A stretch of DNA of 64,000 nt from Falsiphaeobacter marinintestinus (GTDB lineage Bacteria; Pseudomonadota; Alphaproteobacteria; Rhodobacterales; Rhodobacteraceae). Of the stretch, positions 26,976-36,244 are shown one piece after another. The notes below the pieces were generated by a model. The model did no database searches, was not told where the DNA came from, and worked only from the letters and a program-made list of their open reading frames with translations. The translations under genes were made by a program, and so were the position numbers. Location: assembly GCF_007923355.1 (NCBI RefSeq), contig NZ_VOGO01000008.1, forward strand, positions 62,001 to 126,000, in the 5' to 3' direction. Numbering within the stretch: the stretch's first letter is position 1; each line of letters begins with the position of its first letter.

Positions 26976-27821
26976 TCAGGACGTGATCCGGATCCAGTCG
27001 AGCGGTAGAATATCGGGGTTTTGCAACTTGGGGTCGGCGAACCAGCTAGCAGGGCCTGCGATCCGTTTGTCCGGGGTCGCGTTCAGCCAGGCCGCCCACC
27101 ACGAGAATGAGGAATTGGCAATGATGTTGTGCTGGCACAACGACATCAGACGCATGTCTTCAAAGTCGGTCTCGGGCCCATTGAAATCGACCACGATTTT
27201 GTCGACCGGCAGGGGCAGATTGTCTTTTGCCCATTGTGGGTCATCGGAAAAGACAAAGACAGTTGGTGTGCCTTCAAGACCATTCAGAATGTGGTCCAGT
27301 GCTGCCTCGTAATAAGCCTGATCGCATAGCACATGGGCATCCAGAGCAACGTAGTCTCCGCGCCGGACATGCAGGGCGATGGCTGTTGTGTCGCGAATGC
27401 GATTCGCCATTTCGGCGTTCTGCGGGGTGCTGACGTCAGGAAAAGCAAAGGCGGCGCGGATGTCATCGGCAATATGCGCGAAATAGCGTTCTGTCTGCCA
27501 ATACCCGTGCAGATAGGTATCATCTGACCAGGCCTCAAAAGCCGGATTGTACCCCAACCCACGCTCGCGTCTGTACGCGGGGCTGCCACCGCCGTACCGC
27601 CACACGGCATATCGAAGAAGGTTTTCGTGGCGGGTCGGAGGCAGTGCAGCTGGGTCAGAAACGGATAAGTTAAAGACTCGCGTCAACACGCCATCGCCTT
27701 TTCTTAATGCGTCGCGGGGGTCCAGGGCGATCCCGGTCCCCAAACGTGCCGCAAGTCCGGCAGCCGCCGCATATTGAAACATCTGGTTGCCTAAGCGGCC
27801 GTGCAGGCGGGTGGTGATCAT
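26976..27821 (-). CDS. Alpha-1,2-fucosyltransferase family (GT11) glycosyltransferase
   Basis: 281 residues from ATG 27821. It starts with the GT11 motif GRLGNQMFQYA (about 8-18), and has HVRRGDYV (the donor phosphate/fucose-binding Arg motif) near 158 and IIANSSFSWWAAWLN near 237, both conserved in bacterial FutC-like enzymes. It would add fucose (or a related sugar from a GDP donor) to a surface glycan. No other polysaccharide genes are adjacent, so the acceptor is unclear. A longer open frame upstream of 27821 has no family similarity. Confidence 0.85.
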   Translation of the reverse strand: MITTRLHGRLGNQMFQYAAAAGLAARLGTGIALDPRDALRKGDGVLTRVFNLSVSDPAALPPTRHENLLRYAVWRYGGGSPAYRRERGLGYNPAFEAWSDDTYLHGYWQTERYFAHIADDIRAAFAFPDVSTPQNAEMANRIRDTTAIALHVRRGDYVALDAHVLCDQAYYEAALDHILNGLEGTPTVFVFSDDPQWAKDNLPLPVDKIVVDFNGPETDFEDMRLMSLCQHNIIANSSFSWWAAWLNATPDKRIAGPASWFADPKLQNPDILPLDWIRITS

Positions 27822-28066
27822 GGCGTGTCCCTGAAGATCTTGCCCGTGTTTAGCGTCAAATCGGCGGGCGAGCCAGAGGCCGGGGGGTTGACGCAAGGCA
27901 AGGCCACTCCTAAATGACGCTCTCAGGTTCGGGTCCCCTGCCGCTCGCTGGCGTTTGCCATGGTGAAACCCGGTTCTTCGACATCTTTGCCCTTTCGGCA
28001 TGATCGGTAAGACAATGCGAGCCGCTTCCACCCAATGACATGCCCTTGAAAGCGTGAGGCAAGAAG

Positions 28067-28510
28067 ATGACGGACCTGAAAGACAACACCCGAATTGCCG
28101 GGTACAAAGCCCAGGCCAAAAGGCTGCGGCAGGAACTGACTGGCAAAGGGAACGAGATCACCCATGCTCAGGCGCTGGAGCTGGTCGCGCACCAGAACGG
28201 CGCGCGTGACTGGAACACGCTGCGCGCGCTTGCGACGCGACCGGGAAATGACCGGCCCCTGGCTGTCGGTGACCGGGTGGCCGGGCGCTATCTGGGACAG
28301 ACCTTTACCGGATATGTGCATGGGTTGACCCATGCGCCCAATGCAAAGCATACGCGGATCACGCTGCATTTCGATCAGCCCGTGGATGTCGTGACGTTTG
28401 ATAGCTTTTCATCGTTCCGGCAACGCGTTAGCGCGACAATCGGCGAGGATGGGACATCCGTCTACAAGACTTCGGATGGATCACCGCAACTGGTCGTGAC
28501 CCAGGCGTAA
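28067..28510 (+). CDS. Glyoxalase-superfamily-annotated small protein
   Basis: 147 residues. The N-terminal 55 residues (KAQAKRLRQELTGKGNEITHAQALELVAHQNGARDWNTL) have the form I know from proteins labelled glyoxalase superfamily (the Glyoxalase_8 type), a helical motif ending in Arg-Asp-Trp-Asn. The rest has a short beta-rich domain with GDRVAGRYLGQTFTGYVHGL. No metal-binding residues of true glyoxalase are obvious, so enzyme activity should not be assumed. GAGG lies near the start. A symmetric terminator follows. Confidence 0.55.
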   Translation: MTDLKDNTRIAGYKAQAKRLRQELTGKGNEITHAQALELVAHQNGARDWNTLRALATRPGNDRPLAVGDRVAGRYLGQTFTGYVHGLTHAPNAKHTRITLHFDQPVDVVTFDSFSSFRQRVSATIGEDGTSVYKTSDGSPQLVVTQA

Positions 28511-28533
28511 CTTGTGCTTGGACTAAATCAGAC

Positions 28534-28557
28534 AAAGCCGCCCCAAGGGGCGGCTTT
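28534..28557. terminator. Bidirectional terminator
   Basis: AAAGCCGCCCC (28534-28544) and GGGGCGGCTTT (28547-28557) form an 11-base perfect stem with a two-base loop, between two convergent genes. The T/A ends serve both strands. Confidence 0.8.
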
Positions 28558-28577
28558 GCGTGCATTTGGGGGTGGGG

Positions 28578-30017
28578 TCAGTTTGTCGACCAGCCGCCGA
28601 CGGCTTTGACTTCGAGGAAATCCTCGATGCCCCAGACACCGCCTTCACGACCGTTGCCGGACTGCTTCATGCCGCCGAAAGGCGAGCCTGCGGAGCGGGA
28701 CTGACCGTTCATTTCGACCATGCCCGAGCGCAGCACACGGGCCATGCGGTTGGCGCGGTCCCCGTCCTGGGTCTGGACATAGTTGGTCAGGCCATACGGC
28801 GTGTCATTGGCGATCTCGACTGCTTCTTCTTCGGTTTCGAACGGGATGATTGTCAGGACCGGGCCAAAGATCTCTTCGCGCGCAACCGTCATCTGGTTGT
28901 TGACGTCGGCAAAGACGGTCGGCTTGACGTAATAGCCTTTGTTCAAACCATCCGGACGCCCGGTGCCGCCTGCAACAAGCCGGGCACCTTCGTCGATGCC
29001 CTTCTGGATCAGATCCTGGATCTTGTTCCACTGCAGTTCGTTCACCACCGGGCCGATATGGCGGCCTTCTTCGTGGGCGTTGCCGACCGTGACCTTGCTG
29101 GCAACTTCGGCTGCGGTTTCAACGGCTTGATCATAGACACCTTTCTGAACCAGCATCCGGCTGGGCGCATTGCAGCTTTGACCGGTGTTGTTCATCATGT
29201 GCAGTACGCCACGTTTGACGGCCTTTTCGTCGGCATCATCAAAGATCACGTTGGCGCCTTTGCCGCCCAGTTCCAGATGCACCTTCTTCAGCGTATCGGC
29301 GGCGTTCTTCGAAATTGCGGTTCCGGCGCGGGTCGATCCGGTGAACGAAATCATGTCAACATCCGGGTGGCCGGACAGCTGCGAGCCCACGCCGACACCA
29401 TCGCCGTTCACAAGGTTGAACACACCCGGCGGGAAGCCAGCTTCGTCCACCAGTTCGGCAAAGATCATCGCGTTCAGCGGGCTTTGCTCGGACGGTTTCA
29501 GAACCATGGTGCAGCCTGCGACAGCCGCCGCGCCGACCTTCAGCGTGATCTGGTTCATCGGCCAGTTCCATGGCGTGATCAGACCGGCGACGCCCACTGC
29601 TTCGTGGATGATCCGGTCGTTGGGCGCGCGATCACTGAGCGGCTTTTCAAATTCGAACGCTTTGGCGGCGCGGATGAAATTCTTGAGGTGGTACAAACCT
29701 GCGCCAACCTGTTGAGTGCGCGCCATGTCAATCGGTGCGCCCATTTCGGCGCTCATCGCCTGGGCCATTTCTTCGCCCTTGGACTGATAGAGATCGGCCA
29801 GCTTTTCGACCATCGCGATCCGTTCGGCTGGCGGGGTTGCCATCCAGCCGGGCAAAGCCGCCTTGGCGGCTGCGACGGCGGCGTTTGTGTCCGCTTCGCT
29901 GCCCAGCGAAATGACGGCGCAGGGCTCTTCGGTGGATGGGTCAATGACCTCGAAATCATTGGGCTGCGACGGGGCAACCCAGTGCCCGTTGATATAGAAA
30001 TTGCGCTTATCAATCAT
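28578..30017 (-). CDS. NAD(P)-dependent aldehyde dehydrogenase
   Basis: 479 residues from ATG 30017, with GGGAG upstream. It has the ALDH catalytic pair: Glu249 in LELGGKGAN and Cys282 in NTGQSCNAPSR, and the cofactor loop FTGSTRAG near 225-232. It would oxidise an aldehyde to its acid. The sequence style is that of the broad ALDH group seen for many aliphatic and aromatic aldehydes; no operon partner narrows the substrate. It is divergent from the peroxiredoxin gene over about 230 bases. Confidence 0.9.
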   Translation of the reverse strand: MIDKRNFYINGHWVAPSQPNDFEVIDPSTEEPCAVISLGSEADTNAAVAAAKAALPGWMATPPAERIAMVEKLADLYQSKGEEMAQAMSAEMGAPIDMARTQQVGAGLYHLKNFIRAAKAFEFEKPLSDRAPNDRIIHEAVGVAGLITPWNWPMNQITLKVGAAAVAGCTMVLKPSEQSPLNAMIFAELVDEAGFPPGVFNLVNGDGVGVGSQLSGHPDVDMISFTGSTRAGTAISKNAADTLKKVHLELGGKGANVIFDDADEKAVKRGVLHMMNNTGQSCNAPSRMLVQKGVYDQAVETAAEVASKVTVGNAHEEGRHIGPVVNELQWNKIQDLIQKGIDEGARLVAGGTGRPDGLNKGYYVKPTVFADVNNQMTVAREEIFGPVLTIIPFETEEEAVEIANDTPYGLTNYVQTQDGDRANRMARVLRSGMVEMNGQSRSAGSPFGGMKQSGNGREGGVWGIEDFLEVKAVGGWSTN

Positions 30018-30250
30018 GTTCCATGTCTCCCAGAAGCGGAACGATTTCCGGCATGCGGGCCGGATTTCCGCAGGCACTGTTTCACTCCAGACCGCCCGAA
30101 GCAAGGGCGATCACCTGCTTTTTGACGGGCAGCCAAACCCGTTCAGAAAAACATGCAGACAGGATGTCGCAAGGGGATGCGGCATCGTCAGAAAACCCCT
30201 AAGTTGGCTGCAGGACACGTCACATACCGACTCTCAAAGAGGAGACCGCA

Positions 30251-30904
30251 ATGGGATTGCGCATCAACGATACTGTTCCGAATTTCACCGCAGAAACCGA
30301 CCAGGGAACGATCACCTTCCACGACTGGATTGGTGACAGCTGGGCGATTCTGTTTTCGCACCCCAAGGATTTCACCCCGGTCTGCACCACCGAATTCGGC
30401 GCTGTCGCACAGCTGGCGGACGAATGGGCGGCCCGTAACACCAAGGTCATCGGCGTGTCGGTTGATGGCGTTGAAGAGCATAAGGGCTGGAAGAAAGACA
30501 TCGAAGGCTTTGCAGGCACGGCCGCCGGCTTCCCGATCATCGCGGACGAAGGTCTTGCCGTGTCAAAGGCCTTCGACATGCTTCCGGGCGAGGCTTACAT
30601 GCCTGATGGCCGCACCCCTGCCGACAGCGCCACGGTGCGCGCGGTTTTCATCATCGGACCGGACAAGCAACTGAAGCTGTCGATGACCTATCCGATGAAC
30701 GTGGGCCGCAACTTTGCCGAAGTTCTGCGCGCGCTGGACGGGCTGCAGACGGCGGCGCGTGAAAACGTGGCGACCCCGGCCAACTGGACCCCGGGAGGTG
30801 ATGTCGTGATTCCGACGGCGGTCAGCGATGCAGACGCCAAGGCAAAATACGGCGAATTCACCACGCATTTCCCGTATCTGCGCACAACAAAGCTGCCCGG
30901 TTAA
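30251..30904 (+). CDS. 1-Cys peroxiredoxin (Prx6-like)
   Basis: 217 residues. The peroxidatic Cys45 lies in HPKDFTPVCTTEFG, the motif of Prx6-type peroxiredoxins, and the C-terminal extension (YPMNVGRNFAEVLRALDGLQ) is also of that type. No resolving Cys is apparent, which fits the 1-Cys mechanism. It reduces hydroperoxides in the cytoplasm. GAGGAG lies upstream of ATG. Its stop overlaps the convergent glycosyltransferase stop by four bases. Confidence 0.92.
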   Translation: MGLRINDTVPNFTAETDQGTITFHDWIGDSWAILFSHPKDFTPVCTTEFGAVAQLADEWAARNTKVIGVSVDGVEEHKGWKKDIEGFAGTAAGFPIIADEGLAVSKAFDMLPGEAYMPDGRTPADSATVRAVFIIGPDKQLKLSMTYPMNVGRNFAEVLRALDGLQTAARENVATPANWTPGGDVVIPTAVSDADAKAKYGEFTTHFPYLRTTKLPG

Positions 30905-31617
30905 GGGCGTTGCGGGCGCAGGGCAACCTGCGCCCGATACCACGCGCGCTTGATCTCGCGCGCAAGTTTGCCTTTGCCCCGGACTTTGGTCTGGATGGTC
31001 GATCCGCCAATTTGCGCCGCAACTTCACGGTTACCATTCGGCAAGATCGCGTGGATCTTTTGACCACTTTCCCAATGCATCTGAAGAAACGTGTCGACGG
31101 GCCGGTCGATCTGCTGCGTAGTCGCCAGCAATCGTTCTGCAGCCCCGCGCCCAACAACCTGACAGATACATTGAAGCCCAATCACGCGCGGCAGAATGAA
31201 TCGCATTTCCCCATGTTTTGCTAGAATTTGCGCCGGTTTTTCGCGGGCCTTGACGGGCATCCGCACGTACATCTCGGGGGTGCCATGTGCTTTGATCAGA
31301 TCCAAAGCCGCCGCCAGACCGGCGGGATCCACTGCCAGATCATCCTCGGCGATCAGCCCATAGTCCAATCCGCTGTCGACAATCCGTTGCCAGCACCGTC
31401 GGTGGCTTTGAAAAACGCCGATCTCTGCCGGAGTCATGGCAAACGGATAACCAGGCGATAACAATGTTCCATTCCGCCAATCGACGTCGGCAATCTGCGC
31501 CGGATCACGTCCAACGACGGCGCCCACGATCTCGGCGTCCGGCAAATCAGCCAGCAACCTTTGCGCATTGGGCGCGCGTTTATCGTCGCCGATCATATGG
31601 ATGATAAATGATTTCAT
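30901..31617 (-). CDS. Glycosyltransferase family 25 protein
   Basis: 238 residues with GT25 (LPS galactosyltransferase-like) marks: N-terminal FIIHMIGDDKRAPNAQRLL, the helical GVFQSHRRCWQRIVDSG, and the acidic LIAEDDLAVD (about 90-99), which holds the Asp-Asp that would bind metal and UDP-sugar. It would add a sugar to lipopolysaccharide or another surface glycan. No LPS gene cluster is adjacent. Confidence 0.82.
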   Translation of the reverse strand: MKSFIIHMIGDDKRAPNAQRLLADLPDAEIVGAVVGRDPAQIADVDWRNGTLLSPGYPFAMTPAEIGVFQSHRRCWQRIVDSGLDYGLIAEDDLAVDPAGLAAALDLIKAHGTPEMYVRMPVKAREKPAQILAKHGEMRFILPRVIGLQCICQVVGRGAAERLLATTQQIDRPVDTFLQMHWESGQKIHAILPNGNREVAAQIGGSTIQTKVRGKGKLAREIKRAWYRAQVALRPQRP

Positions 31618-31790
31618 GGCGGCACATTAGGGGCGGGGTGCGCGGGCGTCCAGCATAGCGGAGGCGAGCTTTTCTCCCACTGAATTGGACTTAGGTATAT
31701 GTCGTTTTGGCGGTATCCGGACGATTTGCGGCTTTGACCTGATCCATTCGCTGAACCATCTTGGATCCTGACCGCTGACACGAGGATTTC

Positions 31791-34019
31791 ATGTACCGCG
31801 CCTTGCTTGCTTCCTTTGCCCTTCTGGTCTCGGCCATCTGGGTCGATGCGCGCGAGGCGAACCACTTGCAGGGGGCCACATCACCCTACCTGCTGCAGCA
31901 CCTTTACAATCCGGTCGATTGGTACCCGTGGGGGCCCGAGGCGCTGAACAAGGCCCGCGTCGAAGGAAAACCGATCTTCGTGTCGGTCGGGTATTCTTCC
32001 TGCCACTGGTGCCATGTGATGGAGGATGAGAGCTTTGAGAACGACACCATCGCCGCCCTGCTGAACACGCATTTTGTCTCGATCAAGATCGACCGGGAAA
32101 GCCGCCCGGATCTGGACGAACAATTCATGGCCGTGACCCAGATCCTGACCGGCACAGGCGGCTGGCCAAATTCAGTGTTCCTGACGCCCGATGGCGATCC
32201 GTTTCATGCTGGCGGGTACTTTCCTCCCGATGTATTCTTGTCGGTGGTGACCCGGGTTCAGCAGGCCTGGGCGGAAAACCCCGGATTTGTCAGTGGCGAG
32301 GCCGCGCGGGTTTCACAAGCCTTCAGCGACTACCTCATGCGCAAGGCTGACGCTCGTGATGTGACTCCGAATGTCGTGGCACACGCCGTCGAAACCGTTC
32401 TGGCACAGATGGATCCCTTCAATGGCGGCTATGGAGTCGCTCCCAAGTTTCCGCGTGAACCTTTGTTTCTGTTCCTGCTGGATCAGGCCGCACGGCACGG
32501 TGAAGCACAGGTCTTGCAGGCCGTGACCGATCTGTTGGACGGTATGATTAAGGGCGGCATCCATGACCATGTCGGGGGTGGGTTTCACCGCTATTCCGTC
32601 GATCCCGAATGGCACGTCCCGCATTTCGAAAAGATGCTCTATACGCAGGCGCTGACCGGGCGGTTGTTGATCCGGGCCTGGGACATCACCGGGGCTCCGC
32701 GATACCGGCGCGCTGCCGAACGGTTGCTTGACTATACTCTGAAAGAGCTGCGCGACCCGGCGGGCGGATTTTATGTGGCGCAGGATGCCGACAGTCTGAC
32801 CGATGCCGGGGACCGTGCGGAAGGCGCGTATTATATGTGGACGCCGAACGACCTGTTGGACCTTGGTGATGGCGCCAAATTGGTGAGCGACGTCTTTCAG
32901 GTCACGCCCGAAGGCGATCTGGACGGCGCGAATGTGCTGAACATGGCCGCTCTGCCGTCTGACCTTGCCGCCGAAACGGGGCAGGGGACCCGCGCATTCA
33001 CGGATCAACTTGACGGGCTGCTGGCTGATATGCGCACCCTGCGAAACGCACGTCCGGCCCCGTTTCTGGATCGCAAAGTCGTGTTGTCGTGGAACGCTCT
33101 TATGATCGCGACGCTTGCTGAAGCAGGGTTTCTGCTTGACCGGCCCGACTATTATCAAGCGGCTGAACAGGCTGCGTTGTTCATCCTGAACCAAATGCAG
33201 ACACCCAAAGGGCTGACCCGCGTGTGGATCGAAGGATCATCTGACATACCTGCCCAATTGCCAGATTATGCAGCGCTGGGCCTGGCCTTGATCGGTTTAC
33301 ACGATTTCGCGCCGGACAGGCCGTCGGCGGATCGCTGGCTTGCCCACGCAAAAACATCTGCGAAGATGATCGGGACCAGGTTCGGGCGCGCGGAAGACGG
33401 ATACCGGATGACCAAAATTCCGGAGGGGATAAGCGCCTTCATTCAGATCGACGACGCCGAGATCCCGTCCGGTAACGCGATGGCCCTTGCTCTGTTTGCC
33501 CGGCTCACCAAACGCCTGCAGGCCCCGCTGATGGAACAAGACGGCTTTCGTCTGGCAGCGGCCCTGTCCGGGCTTGCCATCGACAATCCGGCACAGCGTG
33601 GTGCCGCGATACAGGCCATTCAAGAGCTTCAGACCGGTGAAACCGGACGCATTCGGTTTGCCGGATCTGGCGCGGTACGGGCGGTGCTGACGCAATCGTT
33701 CGGCAAAATCATCATCGATCTGTCAATCGCCGATGGGTGGCATATCAATGCGCACGACCCTTTCGAGGACTATCTGGTTGCGACAGAACTAACGGGGCAG
33801 GGCCTGCTGGCTGACACGACCGACTACCCCGCGCCAAAGATCAAATCCCTCGACTTCAGCACCGCACCACTCGCCCTTTACGAAGGCGATTTGCGACTTG
33901 AGGCGCAGGTTTCGCCCGGCACGGTGCAGCAGATCGGCCTGACCTTGCAGGCCTGCAGTGACAAGGTTTGCCTGCAACCGGAAACCCTGACCTTCACTCT
34001 GTGGCCAGCGGGTCAATAG
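31791..34019 (+). CDS. Thioredoxin-domain DUF255 protein with DsbD-alpha-like C-terminus
   Basis: 742 residues. A signal peptide-like N-terminus (about 1-22) is followed by a thioredoxin-like domain with Cys71-His-Trp-Cys74-His in [15 protein letters not shown], the hallmark of the DUF255/YyaL family, and then an (alpha/alpha)6-barrel region. Residues about 640-742 resemble the N-terminal alpha domain of DsbD, with Cys722 and Cys727 in [12 protein letters not shown], like the CxxxxxC...PPET of DsbD-alpha. It would act in the periplasm in thiol redox traffic. The family's substrate is unknown. GAGG six bases before ATG. Confidence 0.82.
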   Translation: MYRALLASFALLVSAIWVDAREANHLQGATSPYLLQHLYNPVDWYPWGPEALNKARVEGKPIFVSVGYSSCHWCHVMEDESFENDTIAALLNTHFVSIKIDRESRPDLDEQFMAVTQILTGTGGWPNSVFLTPDGDPFHAGGYFPPDVFLSVVTRVQQAWAENPGFVSGEAARVSQAFSDYLMRKADARDVTPNVVAHAVETVLAQMDPFNGGYGVAPKFPREPLFLFLLDQAARHGEAQVLQAVTDLLDGMIKGGIHDHVGGGFHRYSVDPEWHVPHFEKMLYTQALTGRLLIRAWDITGAPRYRRAAERLLDYTLKELRDPAGGFYVAQDADSLTDAGDRAEGAYYMWTPNDLLDLGDGAKLVSDVFQVTPEGDLDGANVLNMAALPSDLAAETGQGTRAFTDQLDGLLADMRTLRNARPAPFLDRKVVLSWNALMIATLAEAGFLLDRPDYYQAAEQAALFILNQMQTPKGLTRVWIEGSSDIPAQLPDYAALGLALIGLHDFAPDRPSADRWLAHAKTSAKMIGTRFGRAEDGYRMTKIPEGISAFIQIDDAEIPSGNAMALALFARLTKRLQAPLMEQDGFRLAAALSGLAIDNPAQRGAAIQAIQELQTGETGRIRFAGSGAVRAVLTQSFGKIIIDLSIADGWHINAHDPFEDYLVATELTGQGLLADTTDYPAPKIKSLDFSTAPLALYEGDLRLEAQVSPGTVQQIGLTLQACSDKVCLQPETLTFTLWPAGQ

Positions 34020-34263
34020 CCCGAAGCATGGCGCGAACAGTGTGAAGCCATCCTAAGCAGACCCTGTTCCGACGACGACGCGCCCGCGTGTTTTCAGACT
34101 CTCATTCCTGCGCCATCAAGGGTGCTTAATACCGCAAAGGCGCCGTTTTCGGTGCGCTATGAGTCGCCCAAGAGTCGGATTTTGCGGATGTGCGCTGAAA
34201 GTTCCGTTTCCGACGGCTTGTTCTTCGTATAAGAGAACAGCAACACAGATAAAAAGCAGGCAC

Positions 34264-35298
34264 ATGTTTGATCAATCCGACTCTTCTGAGCTCCCGTCAG
34301 AAACGCGCGCCCCGACTGAATGGGTCAAGATTCTATCGAATTATCGCGAACCCAGTTCGCTGCGAAGCGCTTTCGAACTTGGCGTAACCGTTGGTCCGTT
34401 CCTTCTGTTGTGGTTTCTGGCGTGGTGGTCTTTGTCGGTCAGCTATTGGCTGACTTTGGTCATTTCCCTGTTCAACGCGGCGTTTCTGCTGCGGCTTTTT
34501 GCCATCCAGCACGACTGCGGACACGGCGCGTTTTTTAAAAACCGCACGGTCAGCGACTGGCTTGGGCGGGTGATCGGCGTGCTGACTCTGACACCCTATG
34601 ACGTCTGGCGGCGTACCCATTCGATTCATCACAGCACCTCGGGGAATCTTGGGCGGCGCGGCATTGGGGATGTTCACACCAAGACGGTTGCAGAATACCA
34701 GGAACTGACAAGATTTGATCGCCTGATGTATCGGCTGTATCGCCACCCTGTGGTGTTGTTCGGCTTTGGGCCTGGATATCTGTTTTTCCTGCAGAACCGT
34801 TTGCCGTTTGGCTTGATGTCGGGACGCAAATACTGGGTCAGCGCCATGGGGACCAATGTCGCGATCCTGGCGGGGCTGGCGGTTATTCTGTATTTTGGTG
34901 GCCTGATGCCGATCCTGTTGATTTTCCTGCCCTCGACGCTTTTGGCCGCGACGGCCGGGATGTGGCTGTTTTATGTCCAACATCAGTTCGAAACTTCACA
35001 TTGGGCGGAAGAGGAAGACTGGCAGTTGCAGGACGCTGCGTTGAACGGAAGCTCACACTATGTGTTGCCGTCGGTGCTGCAATGGCTGAGCGCCAATATC
35101 GGGATTCACCATGTGCACCATCTGTACAGCCGCATCCCGTTTTATCGCTTGCCTGAAGTGCTGCGCGATCATGTAGAACTCGCCGACACCAATCGCATGA
35201 CGATCCGAGAAAGCCTTAGGTCAGCCCGATTGCATCTGTGGGACGAAAAAAGCCAACGATTGCTGTCGTTTGCGCAAGCCCGGGCTTGTTTTCGCTAG
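34264..35298 (+). CDS. Membrane fatty acid desaturase
   Basis: 344 residues from ATG 34264, with hydrophobic helices around the three His boxes: HDCGHGAFF (about 84), HSIHHS (about 120-125) and HHVHH (about 281-285). These bind the di-iron centre that inserts a double bond into acyl chains. Similarity is to the DesA-type delta-12/omega-3 group or a beta-carotene-ketolase relative; regiospecificity is not readable. An upstream in-frame ATG at 34159 is rejected because its 35 residues look non-coding. Confidence 0.85.
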   Translation: MFDQSDSSELPSETRAPTEWVKILSNYREPSSLRSAFELGVTVGPFLLLWFLAWWSLSVSYWLTLVISLFNAAFLLRLFAIQHDCGHGAFFKNRTVSDWLGRVIGVLTLTPYDVWRRTHSIHHSTSGNLGRRGIGDVHTKTVAEYQELTRFDRLMYRLYRHPVVLFGFGPGYLFFLQNRLPFGLMSGRKYWVSAMGTNVAILAGLAVILYFGGLMPILLIFLPSTLLAATAGMWLFYVQHQFETSHWAEEEDWQLQDAALNGSSHYVLPSVLQWLSANIGIHHVHHLYSRIPFYRLPEVLRDHVELADTNRMTIRESLRSARLHLWDEKSQRLLSFAQARACFR

Positions 35299-35312
35299 GC
35301 CCGAAAAAATCA

Positions 35313-35342
35313 GGTGAAGATGTGCAGTTGCACCACTTCACC
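35313..35342 (+). other. Hairpin downstream of desaturase gene
   Basis: GGTGAAG (35313-35319) pairs with CTTCACC (35336-35342), with an inner GTGCA/TGCAC. It starts 14 bases after the desaturase stop. No T-run follows, so terminator function is doubtful. The rest of 35343-35560 shows nothing I can name. Confidence 0.35.
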
Positions 35343-35559
35343 CGCAAAAAGCGCACATCAGCCTGCCAAGCCACTCTCCTTCATGCTTTTTGCCAGATTG
35401 CTGGCCACAGCCGCGCGGCTTCTGTCGTGGATGCAGGCTTTACGTGAAAGACTGACCTGACCGGGGTAAAGTCCTGCCTACCGAAGGACGGCACGTTTGC
35501 CCCAAACCAAGCGCGCCGGGTCAGGCAAGGCTTGATCGCAAGCCTGTTTTCTGCGATGC

Positions 35560-35745
35560 AGTATGAGATGGTGATAGGTCGGAAAGTCCGGCCATCTGAA
35601 AAGGGAACACGGTGCGGGCTATGCCCAAAACCGCGACTGCCCCCGCAACTGTAAGCGGTGAGCGAACCTGAAGCAGACCACTGGGCCAAATGCGCTCGGG
35701 AAGGTTCAGGTAAGCGTTGATCCGCAAGTCAGGAGACCTGCCATC
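35560..35745 (+). ncRNA. Cobalamin (AdoCbl) riboswitch
   Basis: The conserved landmarks occur in order: GAAAAGGGAAC then GGTG (35598-35614 region), AAAACCGCGACTGCCCCCGCAACTGTAAGCGG (about 35627-35657), CCACTGG (35688-35694), CGGGAAGG (35697-35704) and the B12 box AGTCAGGAGACCTGCC at 35727-35742. This is a full Cbl-class aptamer on the plus strand. Its end is about 50 bases before a good ribosome site (AAAGGAG, 35780-35786), so control of translation start is likely. Outer boundaries are approximate. Downstream genes are an unknown small protein and an MFS transporter. Confidence 0.95.
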
Positions 35746-35794
35746 AGATGTCAACTCAACCCGGGCGGGGTGTCTCGGTAAAGGAGCAGTCCTG

Positions 35795-35971
35795 ATGGCC
35801 ATATGTGCCTTTGATCAAAGCTGTCCTATTCGGCCCCGCCATTCGCGCGGAGGGCGCTATGCTGATCGAACGAACTCTGAAACAACTCCAGATGTCTCCA
35901 ACGACGCCCGAACGGGCGCAGGAACTGGGCCGCATGGGGTACATGCAATGGCTCAGCGGGCTGCCCGCTGA
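35795..35971 (+). CDS. Possible leader ORF between riboswitch and gene
   Basis: ATG 35795 follows a near-perfect AAAGGAG with eight bases of spacing and opens a 58-codon frame that overlaps the start of the next gene in another frame. The predicted peptide has low complexity and looks like a shadow after about residue 22. It may be translated as a coupling or leader peptide, or the ribosome site may be fortuitous. Confidence 0.3.
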   Translation: MAICAFDQSCPIRPRHSRGGRYADRTNSETTPDVSNDARTGAGTGPHGVHAMAQRAAR

Positions 35972-36161
35972 TTCTGACTATGAAGGCGCGGCTGTGCGTG
36001 CCTATCTTCTGGCGATGGATTTTATCGACACCGACCCGGCCATCGCCGTGTTTTGCGATCTGATCCGCGAGTCGCTGAAGCGCCCGCTGCGGCCCCTGGA
36101 TCTGAGCTTGCCCGAACCCCGCCGTCGCGGAGGTGCGCGCGAACGGCGCGCGGCCCGGTAA
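35859..36161 (+). CDS. Unrecognised 100-residue protein under a cobalamin riboswitch
   Basis: 100 residues from ATG 35859, with GGAGGG four bases upstream; a GTG at 35805 is in frame but has no site. The sequence is mainly helical (AQELGRMGYMQWLSGLP, then AYLLAMDFIDTDPAIAVFCDL) and ends in a very basic, Arg-rich tail RRRGGARERRAAR. No cysteine pair, metal site or membrane segment. Codon use is typical of the neighbours, so it is a real gene. It is the first full gene after the cobalamin riboswitch and 83 bases before the MFS transporter, so B12-dependent expression of both is inferred. Function unknown. Confidence 0.75.
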   Translation: MLIERTLKQLQMSPTTPERAQELGRMGYMQWLSGLPADSDYEGAAVRAYLLAMDFIDTDPAIAVFCDLIRESLKRPLRPLDLSLPEPRRRGGARERRAAR

Positions 36162-36244
36162 GCCGCGCAAGCTTTGTCAGGCTAATTCGGTCGCCCAACA
36201 CGCAATCGCTTTCCAGTCGAGGGCCGGGCCGCTAGCGTGCCTGG

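Noticed and set aside
28560-30125. A 521-codon plus-strand frame opposite the aldehyde dehydrogenase
   Set aside because: Shadow frame; the minus strand encodes intact ALDH with catalytic Cys and Glu.
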